A stretch of 64,000 bases of DNA from positions 62,001 through 126,000 of the forward strand of contig MU404122.1 in assembly GCA_022695795.1 (NCBI GenBank), in the 5' to 3' direction. The notes below the pieces were generated by a model. The model was not told where the DNA came from. It saw nothing but the letters and a program-made list of their open reading frames with translations, and did no database searches. This stretch comes from Biscogniauxia marginata (lineage: Eukaryota > Ascomycota > Sordariomycetes > Xylariales > Xylariaceae). The position numbers were made by a program, and so were the translations under genes. Shown in pieces: positions 23,282-35,690 of this stretch; the stretch's first letter is position 1, and the number at the start of each line of letters is the position of its first letter.

Positions 23282-23871
23282 ACGTCCTCATGCAGCGCAC
23301 CGCAGGTGTTCTCTTCCCAGCGGCTAACAAGGCACGGCCATTTGTGCCACTTCCATGAACCGAAACCCATTGGTTCATACCGTTACCTTCAACTTCCGTA
23401 TATACTCCACAGGGGTATCGATTATTATTGTTATTTTCATGCAAGTATTCCCACCCCATCCGTTGATGCTCTCATACAGCCTTGTTGGCCAGACTTTATA
23501 GATCTCTTGGTACAACCCCTTGTCCAGGCGTAGGATTATCAAGACATATTGTAACAAGAGGTAGTCCTCTTAGAAATAAATCGGACCAGTACTTTATGAT
23601 ACAAGTATATGGCGTGATCATAGGTGGACTAGGTATGACGAAGAGTTACCTAAAGTCCGATCAAAAAACATATTTACAACCCTGAAATACTATATATCTA
23701 TCTAGTAGTATTGAAATGCCAAGCTCTACCTATTCCATAATCTACCTGCCTCGAAAGGAATACAATTTTCTTAACGAATAGCGTTGCCTTCACCCAGACA
23801 TATCTCACTCAGTGGTGTCCTCTCAGGGGCTTCTTAAGCCTGCAAGACGTTGCAATTCCAATAGCACTGCG
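23282..23871. other. Upstream region of the NACHT receptor gene
   Basis: About 590 bases between the three-copy repeat and the NACHT start codon. Short open frames overlap on both strands and are unlike any family. Presumed promoter and leader; no single element stands out. Confidence 0.4.
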
Positions 23872-26800
23872 ATGGCATCTTCAGCAACGCAAAAAGAAGG
23901 TCTCCGGTACCGATTATATGAGAGGCTGAACCGGATACGGCGCAGATCTCGAGGTCCTTTGGACGATACCAATCCTGATTCAACTCCGGGAAATCAAGCA
24001 GACCCAACGCCTGCGGAGATGTGAGTGTCGCACCTTACCAGTCAGATCGTGCTGATTTGGCAAGTAGCCTAGATGCAAGTTCCCAGCATGCGACATCATC
24101 CTCCAGCTCTCTATCTTTCACCCGAACACGTGATGTCCCAAGGGAATACACCGCCACCACCACCACCAGAAATAATGCAGCTCAACTGCAGCCCGATCAG
24201 AGCACTACTCTTACGGGGGTTCGCACGAGAGATCTTGAACAGGATTTCATCTCCGTCAACCATAAGGACCTCGGAGTCGGAATTGATGTATTTACTGTTT
24301 CTTCAGACCTCTGGAGCACAGCATACCGCGAGGCAGTGGAGAGTCTTGGGAAAGACGTAGATGTCGCTATCCTCAAGGGCGAGAATGTCGCACAGCTATT
24401 CAAAAAACTTGAAGACATTGAAAAGGAGGCAACTCAGGAGTCCGCTTTCTTGAGGGGTGTCAGGTATTTGCATTCTCTTCAAGTACCTCTGGAGAGATTC
24501 AAGCTTGCATTAGACCTGGCGACTCCACTGGCGAATATTGAACCCACCGCAGCAACAGTTGTTGGTGTTGTCAGAAGTGTCACAGCGGTGAGTTAGTTTC
24601 GCAGCAGTCCGACACCCTAGTTGTCTGAGAAGGTGGCTATATTGGAAGCACTGACCCAATACCTACACAGATAGCTATCAGCATTTCAACCGCTGATCTC
24701 GAATTTGCGAAGCAAATTGGGGAGATGCTAGAGCAGATCTCTTACATTGACGATTGCGACACACTCGGTCAGAAAGCAAACAACCAAGATATACACAAGG
24801 TAATAGATAGTGCTATCTACCAAATCTTTTCTGACATTTCATAGGCCCTTGTATCGGTATATCAAAAGCTCCTAGAATTCTATAGTGCCGCGTTTGAGAT
24901 CTTGAATAGGAAAGGAGCAAAACTGGTAATGACAATGATTTTGGAGAGCGACCGTCTACCAAACATTATCAAAGACTTTTTGCGACATGCCGACTTTCTC
25001 CGAAAGCTTATACAAAAGGCGACGTGGGAGATCGTTCAAGATATTAGAGCCATGCTCTACGACGCTGAAAGTATGCTGTCACATGCTTAATCCCGTTGAC
25101 TGTGTTCTAATCCGGCCATAGTTTCTAGGTGGCTAGGTGGTGAGAAGATGAACCGGCAGAGTCAATACCATGCCTATTTGCAAGATATTCGAGCAGATCA
25201 GGCTTGTGAACTCTTACTGACAGATGAAAAGTTCATCAGCTGGTATCAAGCCTCAGATTCCCAGCAATTGGTGATCATCGGTGACATGGGCTGCGGAAAG
25301 ACCGTTACGATGGCTTTTATAGTGGACGAGTTAAGACGGCGAATTGAGCACCAATTACCTCAGCCCAAAATATGCTACCACTATTGCCGGGACGATGAGA
25401 CTGGCCAAGCCATCTACATATACTCTGCTCTGATTCTAGCGCTCCTTGAACAGCTCTCTGGCCTGAAAAAGACATTTTTCGAATGGTACAAGCAGGCCGG
25501 GAGTCCGGGAAATTTTGAGCCAGCGACAAATACTAAGAAACTAGAAGAGTTCTTGCAAAAAACCCTGGAAACACTCGATCGCACGCTTTTCATTGCCATT
25601 GATGGCCTGGACGAGTGCGATAGAGCGTCCCGGAATACTCTGCTCAAGTCGTTGAGAATTCTATCACACAAGACCCCAAGACTCAAAATTATACTATCTT
25701 CCCGCCCCCAGGAGGAGATCTTGGAGCAGCTAGGTGACATAGCCAAAATTTATCTAGGTTCAAATATTAAGCGAGACAGCATCATCGTTAAGAAGACAGT
25801 CGAGAAGCAATTGTCCTATTTGGCGGAGGACGTTAGAGCACTCGTTATAGAGCAACTATCTCGTTCGGCACAAGGAAGCGCTATTTGGACAAAGATGATA
25901 GTTGAACTTATCGAAGTCCGTAGGATCAGAGCGCCTGGTCCGATGCGAACTTTCTTGGAGAGCATACCGCACCCTGAGCAGCTCTCGGAGCTCTACTTCA
26001 GTTTGTACTCACGATGCACCTCAAACGACCCGGAAAACCAAAAGCTTGCCACTACAGCCCTACAGATTCTTGCCATCGCCCGAAGATCTCTAAGCATACT
26101 CGAACTCGGTTGGGCTGTTGCGTTGGGCGCGGCCTACGAGGAGGTCACCACTGTGTCTGCCCTTGCCAAGCTGGTAGACCACCAAAGGATCATGAGTCTA
26201 ATCCATCCATTTGTTGCTCACGTAGATTTCAATGACGTGAAGAAGCGTCAAGTCAGACTCGTACACCAGTCAGTAAAGGAGTTCGTCGTAAGGGGGTGGC
26301 GCTCGAGCTGGCCTGGCCTGCAAAGCCCGACTATCTCAACAGCAACAGATAAAGTGCTTATTGATCAACGTACCAGGAGCCTCGAAGCAAATATGTTGGA
26401 TATTTGTATCAAATATCTTCTCTTACATGAGATAGGCCAAATTCATTTATTTTCTGATAGGCAAGTGGCAATTGAAGAGCTGCCCCAAGAAATCGACCTA
26501 TTCAACGACGATGAAGAGCTAGCAGACTACGATCCTTATTGCACGTGGACGGCCTGGGAAGAAAACATGATTCGCTACGATCCGACTGAGCGTGGCTTCG
26601 GTGAGCTCTTCGTTTACGCTTCTTGTCACTGGCTTGAACATTTCGGCGCCGTCATTGTTCAGCCTTTACCAGGCCTGGGGAGCATAGAGAAGCTATGCCA
26701 AGCGGGATCAATCCGACTACACAATTGGATCAAACAAAACTGTCGTCCGGAATGCGCAATCCAGCCTAGATTCATATTTGACAGTAGTCTTTATGATCCT

Positions 26801-27496
26801 CTTAGTATCACTTCGCTCTACGGATCGGAAGCCATGCTACGGGATATGCTTGAGAACTCGAATTTCGGCAAGGACAAATTCCTCCCTAATCCAGCTATGG
26901 GGGCCGCTGACCAAGTTCTCCAATGGGGGGATTTTTCTAGACTCAGAATACTGTTTTGGGGAAGTAAAGTTGGCCATCAGCTTTGGAACCTCGAGTTTTT
27001 CGGACTGGTTATGAAACAATGGTCTTTCTCCGATAAAAATCGCCAAGACTGGAACGTAGTGTTCGACCTCATCGATGACCTATCAGATGTACTGGTCAAG
27101 GAGCAATGGGGTAATGAGCTCTTGTGCAGGGCGGCCCGTATTGGCTGTATGCCAATAATCCGGCGGTTGATGGATAAAGCTCAGCGCAAGGCAGAGCTCA
27201 GGACTGAATTACTACGCGGGTATCAACGCGAATCACCAATTGGGTCCTTTGGCAAGCCAGTGCATCAGTCGATCGGAGAGGCCGTGTTGGGGAACCATAT
27301 TGACGTTGTGGAGTACTTGCTGGAGCAACCGGGCATCGAAATACACCTTCGACACCTTAATTCGCGTGGTGAGAGCGTTCTACACCTGGCATCCAAGCAC
27401 CGCAATCCCGAGATGTTCCAACTTTTAGCTCCCCACTTCAAGGAAGGTATACACCAGACAGACGCTACGAATGAAGCTTGTCTTGATGCTAATTGA
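23872..27496 (+). CDS. NACHT-domain (STAND/NLR-like) receptor, five exons, 3' end decayed
   Basis: Exons are 23872-24020, 24068-24587, 24671-24799, 24845-25070 and 25122-27496, joined in phase by introns of 47, 83, 45 and 51 nt; the product is about 1132 residues. It starts with a basic leader (LRYRLYERLNRIRRRSRG) and a Ser/Thr linker. A helical N-terminal domain of about 240 residues follows (LFKKLEDIEKEATQES..), akin to the NACHT-N or Goodbye-type domains that precede fungal STAND NTPases. The NACHT core has Walker A GDMGCGKT at 395-402, Walker B with DGLDECD at 502-508, and LSSRPQEE as sensor. A winged-helix-like stretch (VRLVHQSVKEFVV) comes next. The last ~100 residues are ankyrin-like (GNHIDVVEYLLEQPG, RGESVLHLASKHRN). 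Such proteins act in self/non-self recognition. The frame ends early: see the remnant at 27483-27671. Confidence 0.85.
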
Positions 27497-27671
27497 GAGA
27501 TCTCTACCCCCACCGGACAGGTATGAGTCGGCACGGGTACTATTATGAGAGGGCGGTGCCGATAGCCATGACCAAACTAGGGGCGAGCAGGATGTACCGT
27601 TGTGGCTAGCTGCTTGGTCCGATGAATTAGATATGTGCCATCGCATTGGCGAGACCGGCCCTCATACGTGA
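27483..27671 (+). pseudogene. Decayed ankyrin-like C-terminus of the NACHT gene
   Basis: One base out of frame with the receptor, a stretch starting at 27483 reads on as ankyrin-like text (RYESARVLL, then EGGADSHDQTRGEQDVPLWL). An in-frame TGA at 27546-27548 sits where ankyrin repeats usually have a charged residue; a C-to-T change of CGA would explain it. The frame closes at 27669-27671. It is best explained as the original C-terminus, cut off by a +1 shift near 27480 and then further damaged. Confidence 0.65.
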
Positions 27672-28372
27672 TTACTAAGGATATATGGGCTTAAAGGGGA
27701 GGCCGCAGAGGAGCTGAACCCCTAGCTGGCTTTCTTGTAAAGTGATAATAATGACTTATGCATGTTTTGGCACATATTGCCCAAATACGAGGGGAGTTAC
27801 ACAATCAAATGATCAGCTGATGTGCTTTGTTTTAGAAAGCATGTCTCGGTTATATTATTTTCATGGGTTTGAAGGAATGTCCTATGGTAGTAAGGTAGTT
27901 ATGCTCACCCGAGGCGCACATTCTGCCCCCAGAGCTTCAGTACCTACTATAGTAAAGGTTTAAAATTAGGATACGGTATAATATTGTCCCAAACTAGACG
28001 TCTACAACTACGGTGCCATAGATCTTTTCATATCATCACTATATCTGTGGATTGTTGAGATGAGACGAAGATGTGAGGATGAGATCAAGTGTATTAGTTC
28101 AAGGTGAGAGTCTAGATAGGGGGGGGGCGAAGCCCTCCTATATATGTAGATACAGGTGACAAGGGTCGTATAGCCCCATATTTCAACATGGATGCATACC
28201 TTGTAATCTGTTATTCATATAAACATGATGCTAGTCGTCATAGGCAGTAATGTAAGGTAGGTAGCTGATATGTGCGAAGTACGACTAGCACAGTGACTTA
28301 GCTGTACTCGCTTGATATTGGCTTTGCCACACAAATGGAGCAGAAGCCATCCATATACATAGCACTTCGAGC
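27672..28372. other. Intergenic, 3' sides of the NACHT and ZIP genes
   Basis: No gene found. A GC-rich inverted repeat (GGGGGGC..GCCCTCC) lies at about 28117-28140. The last part should hold the ZIP 3' UTR. Confidence 0.45.
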
Positions 28373-30121
28373 TCAAGCCCACGCACCAACGAGGCTCATG
28401 GCAAACGCACCGGCTGCTACAAGAAGGAAAGCACACACACGACGTTTCCCTCGCAACACGCGCCAGCTCTCGTCCGACAGAAAGTCCTCTGATAATAGCT
28501 CGACAAGAGAAGCAAACACTAGTAACCCTGACGAGATTGCATTCATTACTCCCACTAAAATGAGACCAACTTCCGATTCGGGGCTGTAGGCTGATCGTGC
28601 AGCAAGTCCGATAGCCTGGCCGATGGGCGTACTGCGACATCGTTAACCTTAAAGGAAAGGATCAATGGGAAAGGAAGTACAACATACGTGCAGCCGTATG
28701 CTAGAGCCATGATAATAGGCCGCAAGCTCTTCTTGGGCCAGTCTATGGCCGCAATCCTTGCCCCTAGAGCAAGACCCTCGAACGTTTCTAGCTATGGTTT
28801 AATACACCAATTTGAAGGAGGCTTGCTTTAGATAGAGAAGACACTTACGATGGAACGCGATTGCTACTAGTAGAACAACGAAATCACTGCCACCAATCGA
28901 GACGCTCAACGCCATTCCAATGAACACGCTATGAAACAAGATACCCATCTCTAGTAGAAGACAATGCATTACTTCTTTCTTGTGTTTTTGCTCAGGCGTC
29001 AGGATAACATGGTTATTCTCCTGGCCTCCAACTACGGCGTTTTGCCTTGAAGCTCCGGTGCCATCGTTGTTCGAGGCTTCGCACTGAGTTATCTCGTCCT
29101 TCGAGCAACCGTGACTCATGATACCTGAGAGGCTCCGTCCGATACTGACTTGTCTCCCCTGAAGCGGTCGTTTTGCGCTGATCGGCTGCTCTGGCGACTC
29201 GGCCGCCTCGGACTTCGGCGGGGCGCTACGGGCCGGATGTAGCAGCATCTCAATGATTGTGATGAAGAAGATGCCCGCAAGAGCGATGGCGCCGGGCATG
29301 GCGGGATAGTCGTCGGTCCAGAAGGATGAGAGACATGGGTCTCCCAGAAGGGTGAACGCCGTGGGCAGGAGGTGGACAAAGGCCGTAGCAATGAGGACAC
29401 CAGTGCCAAAGTGTCGCACGGCGAAGAAGAAATCCGATGGCATCCTCAGTCCCGGAAAATTAGCCGCGAGGATAGGGAACGCGCACGCTAAGGTGGATAC
29501 GAATAGTATGATGAACACAGCGCCTATCCGCAGCGGCAGATTGTGGTCCGCATGTTGAGATCCTCCCGATTCGCATGTAGTTCGGTGCTTGAGCGTCGGT
29601 AACGCCGTTTTATATGGAGATGGGTCGGCTATTCTCATCGTCAGCTTCAGTCCTGCAGTATGATCTAATGTCGGCAACACACTGATCACAGCCGCTTCCT
29701 CCGAGCCATCAGTCAAGTTAATTAAGTCTACAGAGGTTCCCCTCGAGAATAATGCGACGAAGTCAAACTCGCGAAGCATCGTAAACATCATGGAGCAAAG
29801 AACGACGGATGCGATCCATGATGTCCAACCTTGGGGTTGTCGGAACGGTACGCTTTCTTTCGCGAAACTTGGTGGATGTTGTTGATGGCTTCGATTCCCG
29901 ACTGCCCCCAAACCTGAGCTTGCAAGCCATGTACTCTGTTCTCCTTTCTCCTGATTCCAACCGCTAGCGACCTTCTCAGGCAAATCTTCTGATTCCGTAT
30001 CAATAGTTGTCACACGACCTGCTCTTCCTACGTTCGTGTTCGCGACGTCCGTAGAATAGCGGTGTGATCTCAGCCCGGCCGCCGTAGGTAGGCTATACGG
30101 TTGGCTGTCATCATTTGCCAT
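28373..30121 (-). CDS. ZIP-family zinc/iron transporter, three exons
   Basis: Exons are 30121-28849, 28787-28688 and 28631-28373 with introns of 61 and 56 nt; joined product 543 residues. Splice choice is fixed by protein motifs: exon 1 ends in H424 and exon 2 restores HQTFEGLALG (424-433), the signature of ZIP membrane segment 5. Other segments: 198-220; 232-255 with AVRHFGTGVLIATAFVHLLP; PGAIALAGIFFITIIEMLLH; a His/Lys-bearing variable loop; LEMGILFHSVFIGMAL; and two near the end (VGVMNAISSGLLVFASLVELL and VCAFLLVAAGAFAMSLVGAWA). The paired His in segments 4 and 5 form the metal site. ZIPs bring Zn or Fe into the cytosol. Unusual is an N-terminal extension of about 195 residues with its own hydrophobic segment (99-117). 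Metal and membrane are not decidable here. Confidence 0.9.
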
Positions 30122-32651
30122 AATAAGGATCGCGAGCAGACGTTGAAACTACGTAGGAAAACGTCCTATGCAAGGTGACTGAGGCTCAAATAAGAATATG
30201 CTAGGGAAGCAGGTTTGTTATAGCCGCACTAGCAAATGGGAGCACGAATTTCAGTCGGCGGGACTATCCGGGTTTTCTAGAGATCTTGTCTTCCAGTGTG
30301 ATTAATGCCAAGATATCGTGATCTGTCGCCAAGATTAGATGGATCAATCAGAATGTAGAATGACTAGTGATTCGGTTTTACTTAGACTTGGCCTCGCTAC
30401 CGACCTTCCCGTCACTGACAAGGCTTCAGGGATGTGTCGCCGCGAACCAATGATTGAGTCGACTTGCCAAGATACATACGGCCAGCTTTGGTCTGGTTTC
30501 CGATAAAGCGACTAGGTTGACTATAATAACAGTAGCTATAATTTGCGGCGCGTGATTCAGTTGATATGCCGTTCAGCCGGTGTTCAGGAGTTAAATGTCA
30601 TCCAAGTCATTGGGCTGCGTAGATCTTCGAGCACTAAAATTGTATCTCGGGAACCGCGCGTTGATTTAGTTCACACATTCTTAGGCTCGTCGGTTGTCTT
30701 CATCATAGTAAGCACTTAGCCCATCGAAACATGGCCTCATTCGCTTCGCAATGAGAAGCACCTAGACAAGTCTAAGCAAACGCTCTCGCAATCTTGGGCG
30801 ACGGCATGTCTGTTAGGCGCAATACCAGCCCTTAGGACAACATGCCCCCCCGCGACCCCTATAGAAACCAGATCGAGCATAGCCAATAGAGTTACTATTG
30901 AAATCAAATTAACCTCTTCTTAAGAAGACTAACTGCAAGCAAACGATTACGTGAGAATCTTAGCTCACTGGATGGACACAGAAGAGAGTTATGTGAAAGC
31001 CACGATGACGGTGGTAACGGCCAAGGCTCTACAATTAACGAAGAACCCACGTTCATTGCAATACCAAGCTTCAGGATGGTGCTAGTTGATGTTATGGTAT
31101 AAACAACATAACTAGGAGGGACATAGTCGAAGGTACAAATGCTCTGGGTAAAGAGATGATTCGAATAATGTAATCCGATGCCGCCGACGATCGAATACCC
31201 ATCATTCGAAACTCGAATTTGTGGATGAACCCAAGAACAGGTCGTGCCAGAAAGAGAGAGAGAGAGAGAGAGAGAGATAAATGTACGATCTGTATGCTAT
31301 ATGTAAATGTGGAAAATATAGGATGAGAGTATATATGGTAGCTGATTGAGGGCATTTTCGAATTGGATACAGGTCTGGTCTAGGGTTCTAGTAACGAGCA
31401 ACTAAGTTGACTGCCAAGTTTGCCAGTTTCAATGACTAGAATGAAGGGACATCAAATAAAATAACAGAATGCTAGACCTGCCAAAAAGAATATACCGCAC
31501 GGGTGTAGTGACTCGCGATCCTATGGCCACCATTATGCCAGTGATATAAGCGATGAAGTCCCATCTGGCTGCGTATGCGAGAATTCGCTGTGAATGGAAG
31601 CCTATAGAAAACTCGTTGGCTGATGGATTGACCGAACGTGTAATCTCTAAGATATGTAGTTTTTTTAGGGGGTAGACTTTTCTTCTCATCTTCACTGGGG
31701 TCTACCAGAGCCCGGTCTTCTGAAGATGCTAGTGAAATACCATGACTAGACTGTTTAACTACTTTTATTTTTACCCATTTCCGGCGTGTTCCTTGTTCGG
31801 AAAATAAGACCTAAACTTGATGCGTTTCCTCGTCTCTGAGTAGCTGCAATATGCATTATCATACTACATATACTCACCGGAACCTTCCTGAAGAGGAGTA
31901 TAGGGAATAAATTGCAAAATTTGATTGGACTGCATGGGCATCCACCACCCCTTGCCCTTGAATAACTTCATACTAGAAACAGCATAAGAATCTTCAGACG
32001 TCAAGATAAATGTATAGCTTTCTTTCATATTTGTTTCCTGGGAAAGACAAGTAGGCATCATGATATACATAATGTTTATATTATAGTGCATAAGCTTATA
32101 AGCAAGTGAGAACTTCTTAAGAAGGCGCTGGGCTGTTTCTCATTTAATGTAATAAATATTCGTTATATTTAACTTAAATAACTAGAAAGACTCTTTAGCT
32201 ATATCGGAATACGGTGAGTTATAATGAAAAGAGAGCTACAAGTATATATTTCTTACAAGTCTCAAAGAATAGTTAACATATAAAAGAGACTTTACATTAA
32301 GTAGGTAGCTATATTTCTAATACTTCGCGCAAAAATTACGATATTTTTACTACTCGTATATAATACATGTAAGGATTTTTATTTAGTTTTCGGATCATTA
32401 CCTTTAACTACCACGGTTAGTAAGGTTAATCGCAAAAGGAAACAAGGGTAGCTTATAATTGTTTTAATTAGATTTAGATTAAAAAGAATCTACATATTTA
32501 GTCTAGCATAGAAATATAACAGGCTACATCAGCAGGAACTCAGGTCTAGGTACTTTGGTGCGGCCAGTTTCGATGGTTATGTACTCCACTATGTTGTTCC
32601 TGATCAATATATACACACTGAAGAGTCATTCAACTTTACTTAGGTAAAGAC
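30122..32651. other. Intergenic, composition falling toward the AT-rich block
   Basis: About 2.5 kb upstream of the ZIP gene. It has an (AG)n run at 31253-31276 and several short open frames (for example 31429-31695 minus, 88 codons) that match no family I know. From about 32,100 it becomes AT-rich, possibly RIP-affected. No RNA gene seen. Confidence 0.5.
31253..31276. repeat. (AG)n microsatellite
   Basis: Twelve uninterrupted AG units in intergenic DNA. Confidence 0.9.
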
Positions 32652-32954
32652 CTAAGCCTAACAATAGTCCGCAATATCACACACGAGAGGGGAACAGATG
32701 TCCTCGAGTACAAGTTGGGAAGCGGTTGGGGCCCGCCGTGCGCGTTCCTTAGTAAGCCCTTGCCGAGGGACGAGAAAGAGGATGAGGCTCCCTTTCCATA
32801 CTTGAATGAGACGGAGGTTATTCAACAAGTGTTCGTAGTCATGGAGAAAAGAAGCATGGGCTCCGGATTGAGGAATGTCGCTATGGTTATAGGGGTTGTG
32901 ATCACAGCTGGTCGGGCTCTATGGCGGACGATGCGAAAGGAGCAAACTGTATGA
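32652..32954 (+). pseudogene. C-terminal relic of a Sulfotransfer_4-type gene
   Basis: A frame open from 32652 reads IVRNITHERGTDVLEYKLG, then SGWGPPCAFLSKPLP, then FPYLNET, and ends in a hydrophobic tail (NVAMVIGVVITAGRALW) before the stop. The order 'LEYKL.xGWxPLCxFLxxPxPxxxFPxxNxT' is the C-terminal end of the sulfotransferase-like family (Sulfotransfer_4) that is abundant in fungi; many members end with a membrane-like tail. The catalytic part, including the P-loop for PAPS, should lie upstream, but DNA there is AT-rich and unreadable. This is therefore a truncated copy rather than a working gene. It marks the edge of normal-composition DNA. Confidence 0.55.
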
Positions 32955-34530
32955 TTACCATTGGCTCACTATGGCTATTTAGGCTTCAAGAATAATTAAC
33001 GCTACTATATATTGGGTTTAGTGCAGAATTATTCAAACGAATAACAGTTTCAAGTAAGCCGTAAATGGTAAAGGTGTAACATAGAACTTAAATTATAACC
33101 TTTTTAAATATGATATTTAGAAATATTAATTAAAAAGTAGATTTAACTATTTTATTACACGGCACTTTATTATATAGCATTATTATAATTTATAATTACT
33201 ATTATTTTTATATATTTAATTATATGAAATTTCACTATATAATTATTAATTTAAATTTTAAAATAAATTTTAATTATTTAATTATAAAACTTTTTTCGTG
33301 GTTTTTATACCTTTTTTCTTTATTAAATCATTTTAATTATAATTATATAATAAATTAATATAAATATGCGTTATATATATAATTTTAGTTATAAAAACGG
33401 TGTTATAACTTAATAATAAAATAATAAGTAATTACTCCGCTTGTTATAAAGGTAAAGCAAGCTAGGTATAACTAATGTATTCCTATGGGGAAGGAATAAA
33501 GCAAGATAAACACTTGCCTTATTTTAAAGGAAAAGGAGAAAAGCTACCTTTATATACTTATTACAAGTTAAGGACTAACTTGGAGCAGGTACGGTACGTG
33601 CTAATAGCTTCCGTGACTCTTACTTGTAACACCGCCATTATATTCACTATTAAATAATAAAGTTTATATAAAGCTTAAAATGTATTTAATTATTAAAACA
33701 ACCGTTAAAGTCATTTTAGATTTTCTTTCTTTTTTACTTTTAATATTTTTATTAATAAATTAAAAAATTAAAAAATTAAATAATACTTTAAATCCTTTTA
33801 CGTTATTATAATATAATATTAAAAATTATATTATTTATTTAAAAAGACTTAATTAATATCTTATTAATTAATAAACTAAAATTAAATTAATCGCTTTATA
33901 AAATAAAGATTTTTAATTAAAAACATTTATTAAAACTTATTTTTATTATTATTAATAATACTTTATTTCTTAATAATAAATTCCTTATAAAAATATTAAG
34001 AAATATTTTAACCTTTATTATATTTCTTAATATTCTTTATTTTAAAAAGGTCGCCGTAATTATAATTATTATAAAAAATAAAAACAAATATATCTTATTT
34101 ATCATTTTTAATTAATATCAAAACTTAAACTTAATTAATAATAAAAATTATAAAAAACTTTAAAATTAATAATATATAATAATAAAAAAGTAATATTTAT
34201 TAAGTTTAAAATATATATATTTTTTAATAATAACATATAAAATTTAAACGACGTATTTATATATAATCGCAAAAAATTAAAACTAAGTTATATAAATTAT
34301 AAATAAATAAATTTACGAATTTAATTATTAATTAAATAGTATTTTTAATTAAAACTTATAAAACGTCATTATTTTAAATAAATAAATAATAAACATATAA
34401 TAATAATATAAAATTAAAATAAATAATATAAAAAACAATATTATTATTAATTAATCGCGAAAAACGAGAAAATTGTTAAATTAAATATTATTATTTTATT
34501 TATAACTTAATAATAAATATAATTAAATAA
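32955..34530. other. AT-rich, RIP-like DNA of unknown origin
   Basis: A sharp drop in GC begins near 33,000. Almost no C outside TpA-rich contexts remains, and stops fill all frames. A patch at about 33,430-33,640 is less altered but codes for nothing recognisable. It is probably an older mutated repeat flanking element R1. Confidence 0.55.
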
Positions 34531-34983
34531 TATGACGAACCTCCTTATGTGTTTCTAGTTAGTTAACTTTATAAGTAAATACGTATTAGGTTTTCTTAGT
34601 TTAAAGGTAATAATAAATCGAGGTTAATTTAAAAGATTTATAATGCTTTATTCGTTAAAGAGATTTCAAGGTACTCTTATTATAATATTAAAAAGTGATT
34701 ATAATTTTAAATTAATAGCTAAAAAACTCGAATAAATAACTAAATATATAGGAAATCCTATTCTTTTTATATTTATTTCTTTTAAGGAGTAATATTTAAC
34801 ATTTTCTTTATTTCTTTATAAGTGTTCGAGACTCTTATAAACACGTTATTACTTTACCCTTAAAAGTGCATACGATTTCGACTTTAAATGTTTACACGTA
34901 TTTAAAAGTTTTATAAACACGTTTTCACTTTCCGAAAATTACTTAAAATTAAGGTAATTTAATATCCTTATTAATTCGTAATA
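34531..34983 (-). repeat. 3' LTR of R1
   Basis: 453 bp. In element sense it begins TATTACG (from TGTTACG by G-to-A) and ends GTCATA (from GTCACA by C-to-T). Its last ~242 bp match the E1, B, C, D and S LTRs; its U3 half is unlike the others. Confidence 0.75.
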
Positions 34984-35494
34984 TTATTCCCCTTTTTTAA
35001 AATCTTTATCTTTAAAAATAAAAGGTGCGTAATTTCTTTTTTAATTAGTTTCTACTTCTTTTTTCTTATCGTTAACTATCACTATAGTTAGTCGCAAAGT
35101 TTCGAAATTAAGCGTTTAATTTAAAACGCCATTTGAAAATCGTTAAAGTCTCTTTTTAGCCATCGCGAGGTTTAGTTTTAAAATTATACTTTATACTTAT
35201 TATTTTAATAAAAACTTGCTTTATAAAATAATAAAAAGCCGAAAAAGATATAACTAATATATATTATTAAACGTTTTTTATAATAAAAACGGGATTTTTT
35301 TAAACTCTTTTTAAAATATTCGTTATAAAAATAACTATTTAATTAAAAAGAAAAAAGTAGTTTAACGATAACTTTAAAAGGTTTTTATATATTAACGCGA
35401 GTTATTAGCTTGATTAAAACGTTTAAACTAATAAAAAGAACTCTTTCATTTTAAAGGCGTAAAAATAATATAACAAAGTTTTAAAATTTTAAAT

Positions 35495-35690
35495 AAACTA
35501 AAAAAACAAGAACAATTAAAAAAAGAGAAACAGTTTTAAGCCGAGTAATAGTTTTTAGCCGAGTAGGTTAACGTTGTTTACGAGGCCTCTCTCGACCTTT
35601 TTAACTAGTCTCTGTTAAACTAGGTTAACCCTTAAATGGTTCCGGCCGATCTAGGTTTTAACGATGAAAATTTGCAAGCTTATTTATTAA
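35495..35690 (+). pseudogene. Possible antisense ORF remnant in R1
   Basis: Opposite to R1, a frame reads LKKQEQLKKEKQF followed by AE-rich text and ends near NDENLQ. All its internal stops are TAA or TAG, as expected from CAA or CAG. It occupies the same place, between pol and the 3' LTR, as the clearer antisense frames of D and E1. Confidence 0.35.

Noticed and set aside
28117..28140. GC-rich hairpin that resembles a bacterial terminator
   Set aside because: Eukaryotic context; no reason to think it ends transcription. Kept only as an inverted repeat.
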